NCBI RefSeq assembly: GCF_038235435.1
Contig: NZ_CP151275.1
Span: forward strand, 4,154,001 to 4,218,000
DNA: 64,000 nucleotides
Direction of reading: 5' to 3'
Source: Niveibacterium sp. SC-1
GTDB lineage: Bacteria > Pseudomonadota > Gammaproteobacteria > Burkholderiales > Rhodocyclaceae
The position numbers and the translations under genes were made by a program. This document shows positions 1-9,289 of the stretch, in pieces (the first letter of the stretch is position 1; each line of letters opens with the position of its first letter). Below the pieces are notes generated by a model. That model saw nothing but the letters and a program-made list of their open reading frames with translations. It had not been told where the DNA came from and did not search any database.

Positions 1-103
1 GGGCGAAACCCTGCAGGTCGATGCGCCGAAGGTGCAGTGGCCGCCGTGCGACGGCGGCCGAGTCGTCCACGGTTGCGGACAGTTCCTGATCTGATGCGGA
101 CAT
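1..103 (-). CDS. N-terminus of an unidentified protein, cut by the window edge
   Basis: The minus strand reads from an ATG at 103 without a stop to the window edge, giving 34 residues that begin MSASDQELSATVDD and include LHLRRIDLQGFA. An AGGGAAG purine stretch lies just upstream of the ATG and could be a ribosome binding site. The piece is too short for a family call, and the frame could be open by chance in GC-rich DNA. Confidence 0.4.
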   Translation of the reverse strand, partial: MSASDQELSATVDDSAAVARRPLHLRRIDLQGFA

Positions 104-192
104 CCCGAGCTTCCCTACCGATGCGGCCTCCTCTTGGAGACCAATACGCATCCGTATGGTAGCAAGACCGCCCGCCACGCGGCAGGCGTTTG

Positions 193-876
193 TCAGAGAT
201 GCTGGTCGAGCCAGTCGCGCACCTCGCCGAGGCGGTTGCGCTCGCCGTCGAAGAGCGCCGGGATGCCGTGCGCACTGCCTTCCACCAGGCGCAGCGCGAA
301 GTCACCTTGCGCGCTGCTGGCCATCGCGCGTACCGCACGGGCACTGTTGCCATCGTTCGCTGCCGCGAAGACCATCAGGCCCCGGCCGCTGAAGTCCAGC
401 ATCGCCTCCGAAAAATTGCCGCTTGGCGACAGCGCCACCACGGCCCCGCACTGCGGATCGGCCGCACAGAGCTGGATCCCGACGTTGCCACCAAGACTCG
501 CGCCCAGCACGCCGACCCGGTCACGCGCCACGCCACCCTGTTGGCGCATCCAGGCGAGCCATCCGCGCGCATCGGCGAGCGCGGCCGGGACGTCCAGCAC
601 GCCGCCGGTCTCGCCGTAGCCACGCAAGTCCACCGTCAGCACCCGGAAACCGGCGCCCAGCAGTTCGGGCAGCAGCGGTGCCCAAGCGCCACGGTTGCTG
701 AACATCGCGTGCATGAGCAGCACGGCACGCTCGCCGGGTTTCTCCGGCTCATGCCAGGTGCCTTTGAGTGCGAGTCCGTCAGCCGCCTGGATCGAAACCT
801 CCCGCGACCCGGCCAGCGCGGGCGCGCTGGTGATGAGCGCGAAAAGGCAAACGAGGCGCAGGAACGGACGGTACAT
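193..876 (-). CDS. Exported alpha/beta hydrolase
   Basis: The 227-residue product starts with a Sec signal peptide (MYRPFLRLVCLFALITSAPALA), so it probably acts in the periplasm. The rest is a small alpha/beta-hydrolase fold related to dienelactone hydrolases and acyl-esterases. An LLMHAMFSN segment after beta-3 fits the oxyanion region, the nucleophile elbow is GASLGG, and a late GSAHG supplies the likely catalytic histidine. The aspartate of the triad is probably in the AANDGNS segment. The substrate cannot be inferred. It lies 92 nt upstream of the AraC-type genes on the same strand, and no operon is evident. Confidence 0.8.
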   Translation of the reverse strand: MYRPFLRLVCLFALITSAPALAGSREVSIQAADGLALKGTWHEPEKPGERAVLLMHAMFSNRGAWAPLLPELLGAGFRVLTVDLRGYGETGGVLDVPAALADARGWLAWMRQQGGVARDRVGVLGASLGGNVGIQLCAADPQCGAVVALSPSGNFSEAMLDFSGRGLMVFAAANDGNSARAVRAMASSAQGDFALRLVEGSAHGIPALFDGERNRLGEVRDWLDQHL

Positions 877-968
877 CGCAATCTCCCTTGAACGCGCCGC
901 CAGCCGGCGCAGGCAGGGAGACTAGGCCCGTCGCGGCAGCGGCATCTGACCCAACTTGTCCCGCAGTG

Positions 969-1964
969 TCAGCGCGGCCGGACGGGAATGCAGAGTTCGC
1001 CCTGCAGGCGTCCGCGGCACCCGTGCAGGCCGGCGCGCTGCAGGTACTCATAGCCGGGCGCATAGCCGTGGGCGAGGCCATTGCGCGGCATCCAGACGGC
1101 GAGCAGCCAGCGCCAGACGTGATCGACCCGGTCAGCGACATCGTCGATCGGGTAGACCAGATAGTCGTATTCCACGACTTCCCTCACCGGTACCTCGCGT
1201 GGCGCGGTTTCGCCTTCGCGCAGGACAATGCCCACGTCGTGACGGCAATCCTGCACCGGGACCATAGACGGGTCATCCAGCCACACGCCGACGTATTCCC
1301 TGCCCGCGCCGTCCAGGCCGAGCGCGTCGCAACGGTTCACGCACCAGGCCCAGAACGGACTCACATGGTCTCCGTATGCCCCGCGCACACGGAAATAGGC
1401 AATGCGCAGCGCGGGCCGCCGCTCGACCCGGATCAGGCTGGCATCGGCCGATTGCAGGGCGAGGTGTTCGGGAAAGCCCAGCTCAGGCGAGAACACGCGC
1501 AACTTGGCCGGATCGGGATCGGGCAGCAGCGCCCCCATCCCGCCCACCGGGATCAGCGGACGGCGGGTGCGCTGGTGCTCGGCGAGAAGCGCCCGTCGAT
1601 AGCCCACATGGCCACCCGCGCGCCAGTCGCTCGGCGCCATCCCGTAGGCACGCCGAAAGGCCCGCGCGAAAGCTTCGCCCGAGCCGAAGCCACACTGGAA
1701 AGCAACGTCGAGCACCGAACTGCTTGGCCGCGCCAGGAAGACGCTTGCCGCCTGACGCAGGCGCTGGTTGCGCACATAGTCGGCGAAGGCGTGGCCAGTC
1801 ACCGCACGGAAGACCTTGTGGAAATGCGTGGGAGCAAAGTGCGCGCGCTCGGCCGCGGACTCCAGCGACACGCTCGCGCTCTCGCCCCAGAGCAGGGCTT
1901 CGACATGGTCGATGACGCGATTGACGCGCCCAGAGTAAGTGGCGATATCAAGGGCAATGGGCAT
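969..1964 (-). CDS. AraC-family regulator with GyrI-like effector domain (copy 2)
   Basis: This 331-residue transcription factor has an N-terminal AraC/XylS double helix-turn-helix (about residues 8-110, with FAPTHFHKVFRAVTG and the second-helix motif VAFQCGFGSGEAFARAFRR). A C-terminal GyrI-like ligand-binding domain follows (about 165-330, with RIAYFRVRGAYG and DCRHDVGIVL). The reading frame stays open further upstream but overlaps the preceding gene. The ATG at 1964, six nt after that gene's stop, gives an N-terminus that matches the neighbour's. GyrI-like domains bind small hydrophobic ligands and often control drug or stress responses. The ligand is unknown. Confidence 0.88.
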   Translation of the reverse strand: MPIALDIATYSGRVNRVIDHVEALLWGESASVSLESAAERAHFAPTHFHKVFRAVTGHAFADYVRNQRLRQAASVFLARPSSSVLDVAFQCGFGSGEAFARAFRRAYGMAPSDWRAGGHVGYRRALLAEHQRTRRPLIPVGGMGALLPDPDPAKLRVFSPELGFPEHLALQSADASLIRVERRPALRIAYFRVRGAYGDHVSPFWAWCVNRCDALGLDGAGREYVGVWLDDPSMVPVQDCRHDVGIVLREGETAPREVPVREVVEYDYLVYPIDDVADRVDHVWRWLLAVWMPRNGLAHGYAPGYEYLQRAGLHGCRGRLQGELCIPVRPR

Positions 1965-1969
1965 CGGGG

Positions 1970-2962
1970 CTACCTCGGCCGGACCGGGATGCAGAGCAGG
2001 CCACGCACGTGCAGATCGCCGGCGTCGACAAAACAAGGGTTGTCGGCCACGCGCACCTGCTCGTAGGGACGCGCCGTCGTCGGCGCAAGGCCGTTGGCAG
2101 GCAACCATTCGGTCAGCAGCCACCGCCAGGCGAGCGAGGCTTCGGCTACTGTTCCGTCCAGCGTGCAAACCACGTGAACGCCCCCCGGCACGCTGCGCTC
2201 GACCAGGCCTTCGGGCGCCGCTTCGCCTTCCTCCAGCAGCAATCCGACTTCGTGGCGGCAATTGGCGGCGGGAGTCAGGGAGGGGTTGTCCAGCCAGGTC
2301 GCGATGCAGGAGCGCTCGCGCATGTCCCGCCCCAATGCTTCGCACCAGGCACGGAGACGCTGCCACAGGACCCGCACATGCAGGCCATACGGGCCGCTCA
2401 GGCGGCAGTAGGCGATGCGCTGGGCCGGGCGTCGCTCCAGGCGGATGCGCTCCCCGGGCAGCGCAAAGCGGCCAATGCCCAGTGGCATGCCGATGCCGGT
2501 GGCAAAGGTGCGCTCGCGGGTCTCGTCTGCCATCCAGGCGGAGGTCGCCCACAGGGGCCGTACCGCGGTGCGCACGTCCAGATGCTGGCGCAGCACCGCG
2601 CGCCGGTAGGCCACGTGTCCACCGTCACGCCAGGCCGAGGGCGGACAACCGAAATGCCGACGGAATGCACGGCTCAGGGCCTCGCCAGACGCGAAACCGC
2701 AGGCCACCGCCACGTCGAGCACGGAGGAGGACGGCTCGTTCAGGAGCAAGCCCGCGGCGCGTTCGAGGCGGCGGGCGCGCAGGTAGTCGCCGAAGCGGGC
2801 GCCCGCCACGGCGCCGAAGACCTTGTGAAAGTGGGTCGGCGCAAAGCAGGCGATACGCGCCGCGCCGGCGAGACTCAGCGTGTCGTCGAGATGCGCCTCG
2901 ACATGATCGATCGCGCGATTGACGCGGTCGTAGTAACGGACCAGTTCGTGGGCGACAGGCAT
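1970..2962 (-). CDS. AraC-family regulator with GyrI-like effector domain (copy 1)
   Basis: This 330-residue protein has the same architecture as its downstream neighbour. An AraC DNA-binding domain (FAPTHFHKVFGAVAG, then VAVACGFASGEALSRAFRR) precedes a GyrI-like sensor domain (RIAYCRLSGPYG, NCRHEVGLLL), and both proteins end in CIPVRPR. The two genes are 5 nt apart on one strand and are clearly tandem duplicates that have diverged in the middle. It is probably the first gene of a two-gene transcript. What it regulates is not visible from the context, because the ackA operon downstream of it in map order ends convergently at 3072 on the same strand. Confidence 0.88.
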   Translation of the reverse strand: MPVAHELVRYYDRVNRAIDHVEAHLDDTLSLAGAARIACFAPTHFHKVFGAVAGARFGDYLRARRLERAAGLLLNEPSSSVLDVAVACGFASGEALSRAFRRHFGCPPSAWRDGGHVAYRRAVLRQHLDVRTAVRPLWATSAWMADETRERTFATGIGMPLGIGRFALPGERIRLERRPAQRIAYCRLSGPYGLHVRVLWQRLRAWCEALGRDMRERSCIATWLDNPSLTPAANCRHEVGLLLEEGEAAPEGLVERSVPGGVHVVCTLDGTVAEASLAWRWLLTEWLPANGLAPTTARPYEQVRVADNPCFVDAGDLHVRGLLCIPVRPR

Positions 2963-3071
2963 GCGTGGCGGCGGGCTCGGAGGGGCGGATCGGACGGCGT
3001 CCGAACGCCGCCGATTCTAGGACCCGCGCACCCCGTGATCACGCCGCGGCGCCGCAATCGGGGCCGCCTAT

Positions 3072-4250
3072 TCAGCTTCGCAATACCCGCTTCACATGGC
3101 GCACGATCATCAGCTCTTCGTTGGTCGGGATGACCCAGGCGGCCAGCTGGCTGCCCTCGAAGGAGATGCGCGGCCCGCGGGCGTTGTTGGCGGCGGCGTC
3201 GAACTGCATGCCGAGCCAGTGCGCGCCTTCACAGATGCGCGCGCGGATGAGCGCTGCGTTCTCGCCTATTCCGCCGGTGAATACCAGGGCGTCGAGGCCG
3301 CCGAGCACCGCGGCCATCGCGCCGATCTCACGCGTGATGCGATAGACGTAGTAGTCCACTGCCAGGCGCGCGCGCAGCGAATCGCTGGCCAGCAGCGCGC
3401 GCATGTCGGAAGACACGCCGGAGAGCCCCAGGAGGCCGGATTCACGATAGAGCAGCTTCTCGATGGCGCGGGCGTCCATGCCCTTCTCGTCCATCAGATA
3501 GAGCAGGATGCCCGGGTCGATCGCGCCGCAGCGCGTGCCCATCGGCAGGCCGTCGAGCGCGGTAAAGCCCATGGTCGTGGACACGCCCATGCCGCCGTGC
3601 AGCGCGGCCATGCTCGCGCCGTTGCCCAGGTGCAGCACGATGGTGCGACCGCTCGCCGCGCGCCTGTCGTAGTCACCCAGCACGCTGGCGATGTACTCGT
3701 AGGAGAGCCCGTGGAAGCCGTAGCGCCGGATGCCGGCCTCCGCGTACTCCATCGGCAGGGCGAAGAGTTCGGCGACCTGCGGCTGGGTGCGGTGGAAGGC
3801 CGTGTCGAAACAGGCCACTTGCGGCAGATCCGGGAATTCCGCGGTCAGCAGACGAATCGGCGTGAGGTTGTGCGGCTGGTGCAACGGGCCGAAGGGAATG
3901 TATTTCTCCAGCCGCGTCATGACATCGGGGTTGATCAGGGTCGGCGCGGAGAATTCGAGACCGCCGTGCAACACACGGTGGCCGATCGCGGCGGGCCGAT
4001 CGATGCCGCGCGAGCGCAGGAAGGCCGTGACGCGACGCATCGCGCCTTCGTGGCCGAGCTGCGTGCCTTCGGGCCAGTCTTCCTTGTCGAGCACGGTGTC
4101 GCCCGCGTCCTTGGCGACGAACTTCGGCTCGGTGAACAGGCCTTCGACCTGGCCGCGCAGGCGCAGCGCGAAATCGCCGCCCTCGGGCTGGAAGACGGAG
4201 AACTTCAGGCTCGACGAGCCTGCATTGATGACGAGAATGGAATCGTTCAT
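3072..4250 (-). CDS. ackA: Acetate kinase
   Basis: The 392-residue product is the normal length for acetate kinase, which transfers phosphate from acetyl phosphate to ADP and gives acetate and ATP in the cytoplasm. Family signatures are present: INAGSSSLKF at the N-terminus, GFHGLSYEY, HLGNGASMAAL and VFTGGIGEN. The start codon overlaps the stop of the phosphotransacetylase-like gene by four bases (ATGA), so the two are probably translationally coupled. It is the last gene of the pyruvate-to-acetate operon and makes ATP from acetyl-CoA produced by pyruvate formate-lyase. Confidence 0.96.
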   Translation of the reverse strand: MNDSILVINAGSSSLKFSVFQPEGGDFALRLRGQVEGLFTEPKFVAKDAGDTVLDKEDWPEGTQLGHEGAMRRVTAFLRSRGIDRPAAIGHRVLHGGLEFSAPTLINPDVMTRLEKYIPFGPLHQPHNLTPIRLLTAEFPDLPQVACFDTAFHRTQPQVAELFALPMEYAEAGIRRYGFHGLSYEYIASVLGDYDRRAASGRTIVLHLGNGASMAALHGGMGVSTTMGFTALDGLPMGTRCGAIDPGILLYLMDEKGMDARAIEKLLYRESGLLGLSGVSSDMRALLASDSLRARLAVDYYVYRITREIGAMAAVLGGLDALVFTGGIGENAALIRARICEGAHWLGMQFDAAANNARGPRISFEGSQLAAWVIPTNEELMIVRHVKRVLRS

Positions 4251-5647
4251 GGGAGATGGGCCAGGGGAATTTCGCCGCTACGGCGATAGTGGGCAACGAG
4301 GGCCATGACGGCCGTGGAGGCCATGCGCGCGGCGACCGGGTCGGCGCGGCTGGTGAGTACGATGGGGACGCGGGCGCCCAGCACGATGCCGGCCGAGTCG
4401 GCGCCCGCGAGGTATTGCAGCTGCTTGGCAACCATGTTGCCGGCCTCGAGATCGGGCACGAGCAGGATGTCCGCCTTGCCGGCGACCGGCGAGACGATCT
4501 TCTTGGTCTTGGCGGCCGCCTCGCTCACGGCGTTGTCGAAGGCGAGCGGGCCGTCGATGATGCAGCCGGTGATCTGCTTGCGGTCAGCCATCTTGCAGAG
4601 CATCGCGGCGTCGATCGTGGACTGGATCTTCGGCGTCACTGTCTCCACTGCGGAGAGCACCGCCACGCGCGGCTCGGCGATGCCCAGCACATGCGCGAGA
4701 TCGGCAGCGTTCTGGACGATGTCGACCTTGTCCTCGATGCTGGGGAAGATGTTGATCGCCGCGTCGGTGACCAGAAGCATGCGTGGATAGGCCGGCACGT
4801 CGAGGACAAAGACGTGGCTCACCCGGCGCGCGGTGCGCAGGCCGGTGGCGGACTTCACCACCGCGCCCATGAGTTCGTCGGTGTGCAGGCTGCCCTTCAT
4901 CAGGGCTTCGACCTTGCCTTCACGCGCCAGCGCGACGGCGCGCTCAGCCGCCTCATGGCTGTGCGTGACGGACTCGATCCGGTACGGCGACAGGTCGATG
5001 CCCTCTTCCTCCGCTACCGCGCGGATCTTGGCTTCGGGTCCGATCAGAACGGGCTCGATCAGGCCTTTGCGCGCGGCCTCGATCGCCCCGAGCAGCGCGT
5101 CGCGATCACAGGGATGCACCACCGCGGTGGTCACCGGCGGGATGCCCTCGCAGGCGTCGTAGAGTCGCTGGAAAACGTTCTTGCGCGGCACATAGAAGGC
5201 GGCGCGCGCCGGATCGTCGAAACGCCCGCGCGACCCGGGCGGCGCCACGCGCAGGGAGCCGACGAGGAGTTGGGCGCCGTGCTGGTTCAGCACGCGGGCC
5301 TCGATCAGTACGGTGTGATTCGCCGCGTCCTTGTCGGCGATGCGCAAACTTGCCGTCAGCACATCGTCCTGAGCGACAAAGCCGTCGGCCTTCAGGCGCT
5401 GGTCCACGATCAGCGAACCAGGGCCGGGCAAGCGGCGGGTAATGATGTTGGAGAGCATCGCCACCGCGCAGACTGCCTGCACGGCATGCGCGCCGGGGGC
5501 CTTGTCGCCTTGCGCGGCATGGAAGCTCGCCACGTCGCCCGACAAGGCGGAAAGCATGTCGATGTCCGTGGCGGTGACCACGTGGTTCAGTTCGATCGCG
5601 GCGCCGATGCTCAGGTCTTCGAAGGTGTAATTCTTGAGTTCTTCCAT
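4247..5647 (-). CDS. MaoC-like hydratase / phosphate acetyltransferase fusion
   Basis: The 466-residue protein has two parts. Residues about 1-145 form a MaoC/hotdog-like domain (YTFEDLSIGAAIEL, LSGDVASFHAA). Residues about 155-460 form a phosphate acetyl/butyryl-transferase domain (ALMKGSLHTDELMGAV, SHVFVLDVPAYPRMLLVTD, GCIIDGPLAFDNAVS). Proteins of this build are annotated as bifunctional enoyl-CoA hydratase/phosphate acetyltransferase. Next to ackA, the likely job is acetyl-CoA plus phosphate to acetyl phosphate, and the role of the hotdog part is unclear. The ATG at 5647 is preferred over an upstream start because GAGGGC lies just before it and the family begins there. Confidence 0.9.
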   Translation of the reverse strand: MEELKNYTFEDLSIGAAIELNHVVTATDIDMLSALSGDVASFHAAQGDKAPGAHAVQAVCAVAMLSNIITRRLPGPGSLIVDQRLKADGFVAQDDVLTASLRIADKDAANHTVLIEARVLNQHGAQLLVGSLRVAPPGSRGRFDDPARAAFYVPRKNVFQRLYDACEGIPPVTTAVVHPCDRDALLGAIEAARKGLIEPVLIGPEAKIRAVAEEEGIDLSPYRIESVTHSHEAAERAVALAREGKVEALMKGSLHTDELMGAVVKSATGLRTARRVSHVFVLDVPAYPRMLLVTDAAINIFPSIEDKVDIVQNAADLAHVLGIAEPRVAVLSAVETVTPKIQSTIDAAMLCKMADRKQITGCIIDGPLAFDNAVSEAAAKTKKIVSPVAGKADILLVPDLEAGNMVAKQLQYLAGADSAGIVLGARVPIVLTSRADPVAARMASTAVMALVAHYRRSGEIPLAHLP

Positions 5648-5688
5648 GGAGCCCTCAGCGTTGCGGCGGCTTGCGATCGCCCGACACG

Positions 5689-6537
5689 TCAATACACCGT
5701 GAGACCTCGCGCGCGGAATTGCCCCCTCACACGCTCGGCGAGCGCCTCATCCGGCGGCTCGGTGTCGACCAGCGGATAGGCCAGGCCGAGCGAATCCCAC
5801 TTCGGCTTGCCCATCTGGTGGAAGCGCAGGATCTCCACCCGCTCGATGCTGCGGATACCCGCCGCGATATCCGCCACGCGCTCGACGTTGTCGTAGTCGT
5901 CGGTGAGCCCGGGCACCAGCACGAAACGCACCCAGGTCGGACGCCCGAGCTCGGACAGTCGGTGCGCGTAGTCCAGCGTCGGCTGAAGTGGCTGCCGGGT
6001 CACACGGTAATACGTGTCCTCATCGCCGGACTTGATGTCCAGCAGATTGAGGTCAATATCCATCAGCTCTTCGTCGGTCAGGCGCTCGCCCAGCCGGCCG
6101 CAGGTGTCGAGCGCCGTATGCAGGTCGAGCTCCTTGCAGCGGCGCAGGATGCGCTTGGCGAAGCGGTGCTGCACCAGCGGCTCGCCGCCCGAAAGGGTGA
6201 CGCCACCCTTGGAAAGCTTGAGCGGACGGACGTACTTGCGAAGCTCGTCCATGAGGTCGGCCGCCGTGGTCGGGTGGCCCTGCGTCTTGTGCCAGGTGTC
6301 GGGGTTGTGACAGTACTGGCAGCGCAGCAGGCAGCCGGACAGGAACACCACGGCGCGGATGCCGGGGCCGTCGACCGCACTCCCCATTTCGTAGGAGTGC
6401 ACATAGCCCGCGAGGCTGGCGTCGTCGGACTCAGCGACGTCGTCGAGGTCCGACTGGTGAATGGCGAAGTGATCCGCGCCTTGCGGCACGGATCCTTCGA
6501 GCGACAGTGCGTAGCGGCTGCCCATCAGGTTGGACAT
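5689..6537 (-). CDS. pflA: Pyruvate formate-lyase activating enzyme (radical SAM)
   Basis: This 282-residue radical SAM enzyme uses SAM and a 4Fe-4S cluster to abstract a hydrogen from the glycyl-radical glycine of pyruvate formate-lyase. The cluster motif is visible as SGCLLRCQYCHNPDTW (Cys69, Cys73, Cys76). GGEPLVQ follows, and HSYEMGSAVDGPGIR precedes it as in E. coli PflA. The protein carries about 40 extra N-terminal residues compared with E. coli PflA. GAGGTG sits five bases before the ATG. It lies 28 nt downstream of the small glycyl-radical subunit, its direct substrate. Confidence 0.95.
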   Translation of the reverse strand: MSNLMGSRYALSLEGSVPQGADHFAIHQSDLDDVAESDDASLAGYVHSYEMGSAVDGPGIRAVVFLSGCLLRCQYCHNPDTWHKTQGHPTTAADLMDELRKYVRPLKLSKGGVTLSGGEPLVQHRFAKRILRRCKELDLHTALDTCGRLGERLTDEELMDIDLNLLDIKSGDEDTYYRVTRQPLQPTLDYAHRLSELGRPTWVRFVLVPGLTDDYDNVERVADIAAGIRSIERVEILRFHQMGKPKWDSLGLAYPLVDTEPPDEALAERVRGQFRARGLTVY

Positions 6538-6565
6538 GGTGCACCTCGCTTGGCTGGGGATTTGA

Positions 6566-6802
6566 TCAGTGCGAGTGGAAAGTACGGTTGATCACGTCGA
6601 GCTGCTGTTCGCGCGAGAGCTTGACGAAGTTCACTGCGTAGCCCGAAACGCGGATGGTCAGTTGCGGGTAGTTCTCGGGGTGATCCATCGCGTCGATCAG
6701 CATGTCGCGATTGAGCACATTCACGTTCACATGGAAGCCTTCGCTGCCGAAATAGGCATCGAGAAAGCCCACGAGCTTGTCGGTTTGTTCCTGGGTGGCC
6801 AT
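6566..6802 (-). CDS. Stand-alone glycyl-radical subunit of pyruvate formate-lyase
   Basis: The 78-residue product aligns with the last part of E. coli PflB and with the glycyl-radical end of GrcA/YfiD. It contains [27 protein letters not shown] (Gly54 is the predicted radical site) and [11 protein letters not shown]. The large PFL gene upstream stops just where this piece begins, and 678 plus 78 residues equals about one full PFL. The ATG at 6802 follows AGGAGACCACC, a strong ribosome binding site. An upstream in-frame ATG at 6835 has no comparable site. Unlike E. coli GrcA it lacks an N-terminal extension. It is probably an obligate partner of the large subunit rather than a repair protein. 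Confidence 0.9.
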   Translation of the reverse strand: MATQEQTDKLVGFLDAYFGSEGFHVNVNVLNRDMLIDAMDHPENYPQLTIRVSGYAVNFVKLSREQQLDVINRTFHSH

Positions 6803-6849
6803 GGTGGTCTCCTGGGTAAAGATGAGTGTTGCCAAATGAGTGTTGCGTC

Positions 6850-6878
6850 GGGCGGCGGCCCGAATAGGACCGCCGCCC
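6850..6878 (-). promoter_or_regulatory. Strong hairpin between the two PFL subunit genes
   Basis: Positions 6850-6861 (GGGCGGCGGCCC) and 6867-6878 (GGACCGCCGCCC) are complementary apart from one C/A mismatch, with a 5-nt loop. The element lies in the 82-nt gap between the stop of the large PFL gene and the start of the small subunit. No run of T follows on either strand, so it looks more like an mRNA-stabilising or processing structure than a factor-independent terminator. Confidence 0.6.
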
Positions 6879-6884
6879 GGCCTG

Positions 6885-8921
<2,037 letters not shown>

Positions 8922-9289
8922 GATCTTCTCCTGGGGGATGTCCGCTGGTGCCGATGCACCGTCTGGAGCCGCCACGTTCCGCATCTGGCTCCTCGCACGT
9001 TGCCAATTTAGGCTTGCTTGGCAGGCACTACAAGTCAGCCAGATCAATGATTATTTCGCCCGCCTTTGCTACAATGCGAAAAGCCATTTCATGATGCAAA
9101 ACATCGAGTTTTCCTTATTGCATCATTAATGCCCTTCAAGGGCATATTTCACGCAAGCCTTGCCTGGCGCCGCTTTTCACAAGGTTTCTCTTGGCAAGGC
9201 GCATCACGGCTCGCATCGGACACGGATTCCCCTTACAGTTCATGGGAATCCGGCAAGGAGTTCATCCCTCCAATGAAGTTACGCACTTC
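8922..9289. promoter_or_regulatory. Divergent control region between pflB and fimV
   Basis: This 368-nt region separates the pfl operon (minus) from fimV (plus). It is AT-richer than its surroundings. It holds an inverted repeat with arms ATGATGCAA (9091-9099) and TTGCATCAT (9118-9126), and a near-perfect palindrome ATGCCCTTCAAGGGCAT (9129-9145). A single FNR-like half site TTGAT lies on the minus strand at 9043-9047, without a matching second half. No gene was recognised in it. The start region of fimV is also uncertain. Confidence 0.5.

Noticed and set aside
1965..2552. Long N-terminal extension of the second AraC-type gene
   Set aside because: It would overlap most of the preceding paralogue in another frame. 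The ATG at 1964 gives an N-terminus matching the paralogue.
5648..5692. N-terminal extension of the Pta-like protein by 15 residues
   Set aside because: The upstream start lacks a ribosome binding site and reaches the end of pflA. The ATG at 5647 has GAGGGC and the family N-terminus.
9043..9047. FNR/ANR box upstream of pflB
   Set aside because: Only one half-site (TTGAT on the minus strand) is present, and the second half does not match ATCAA.
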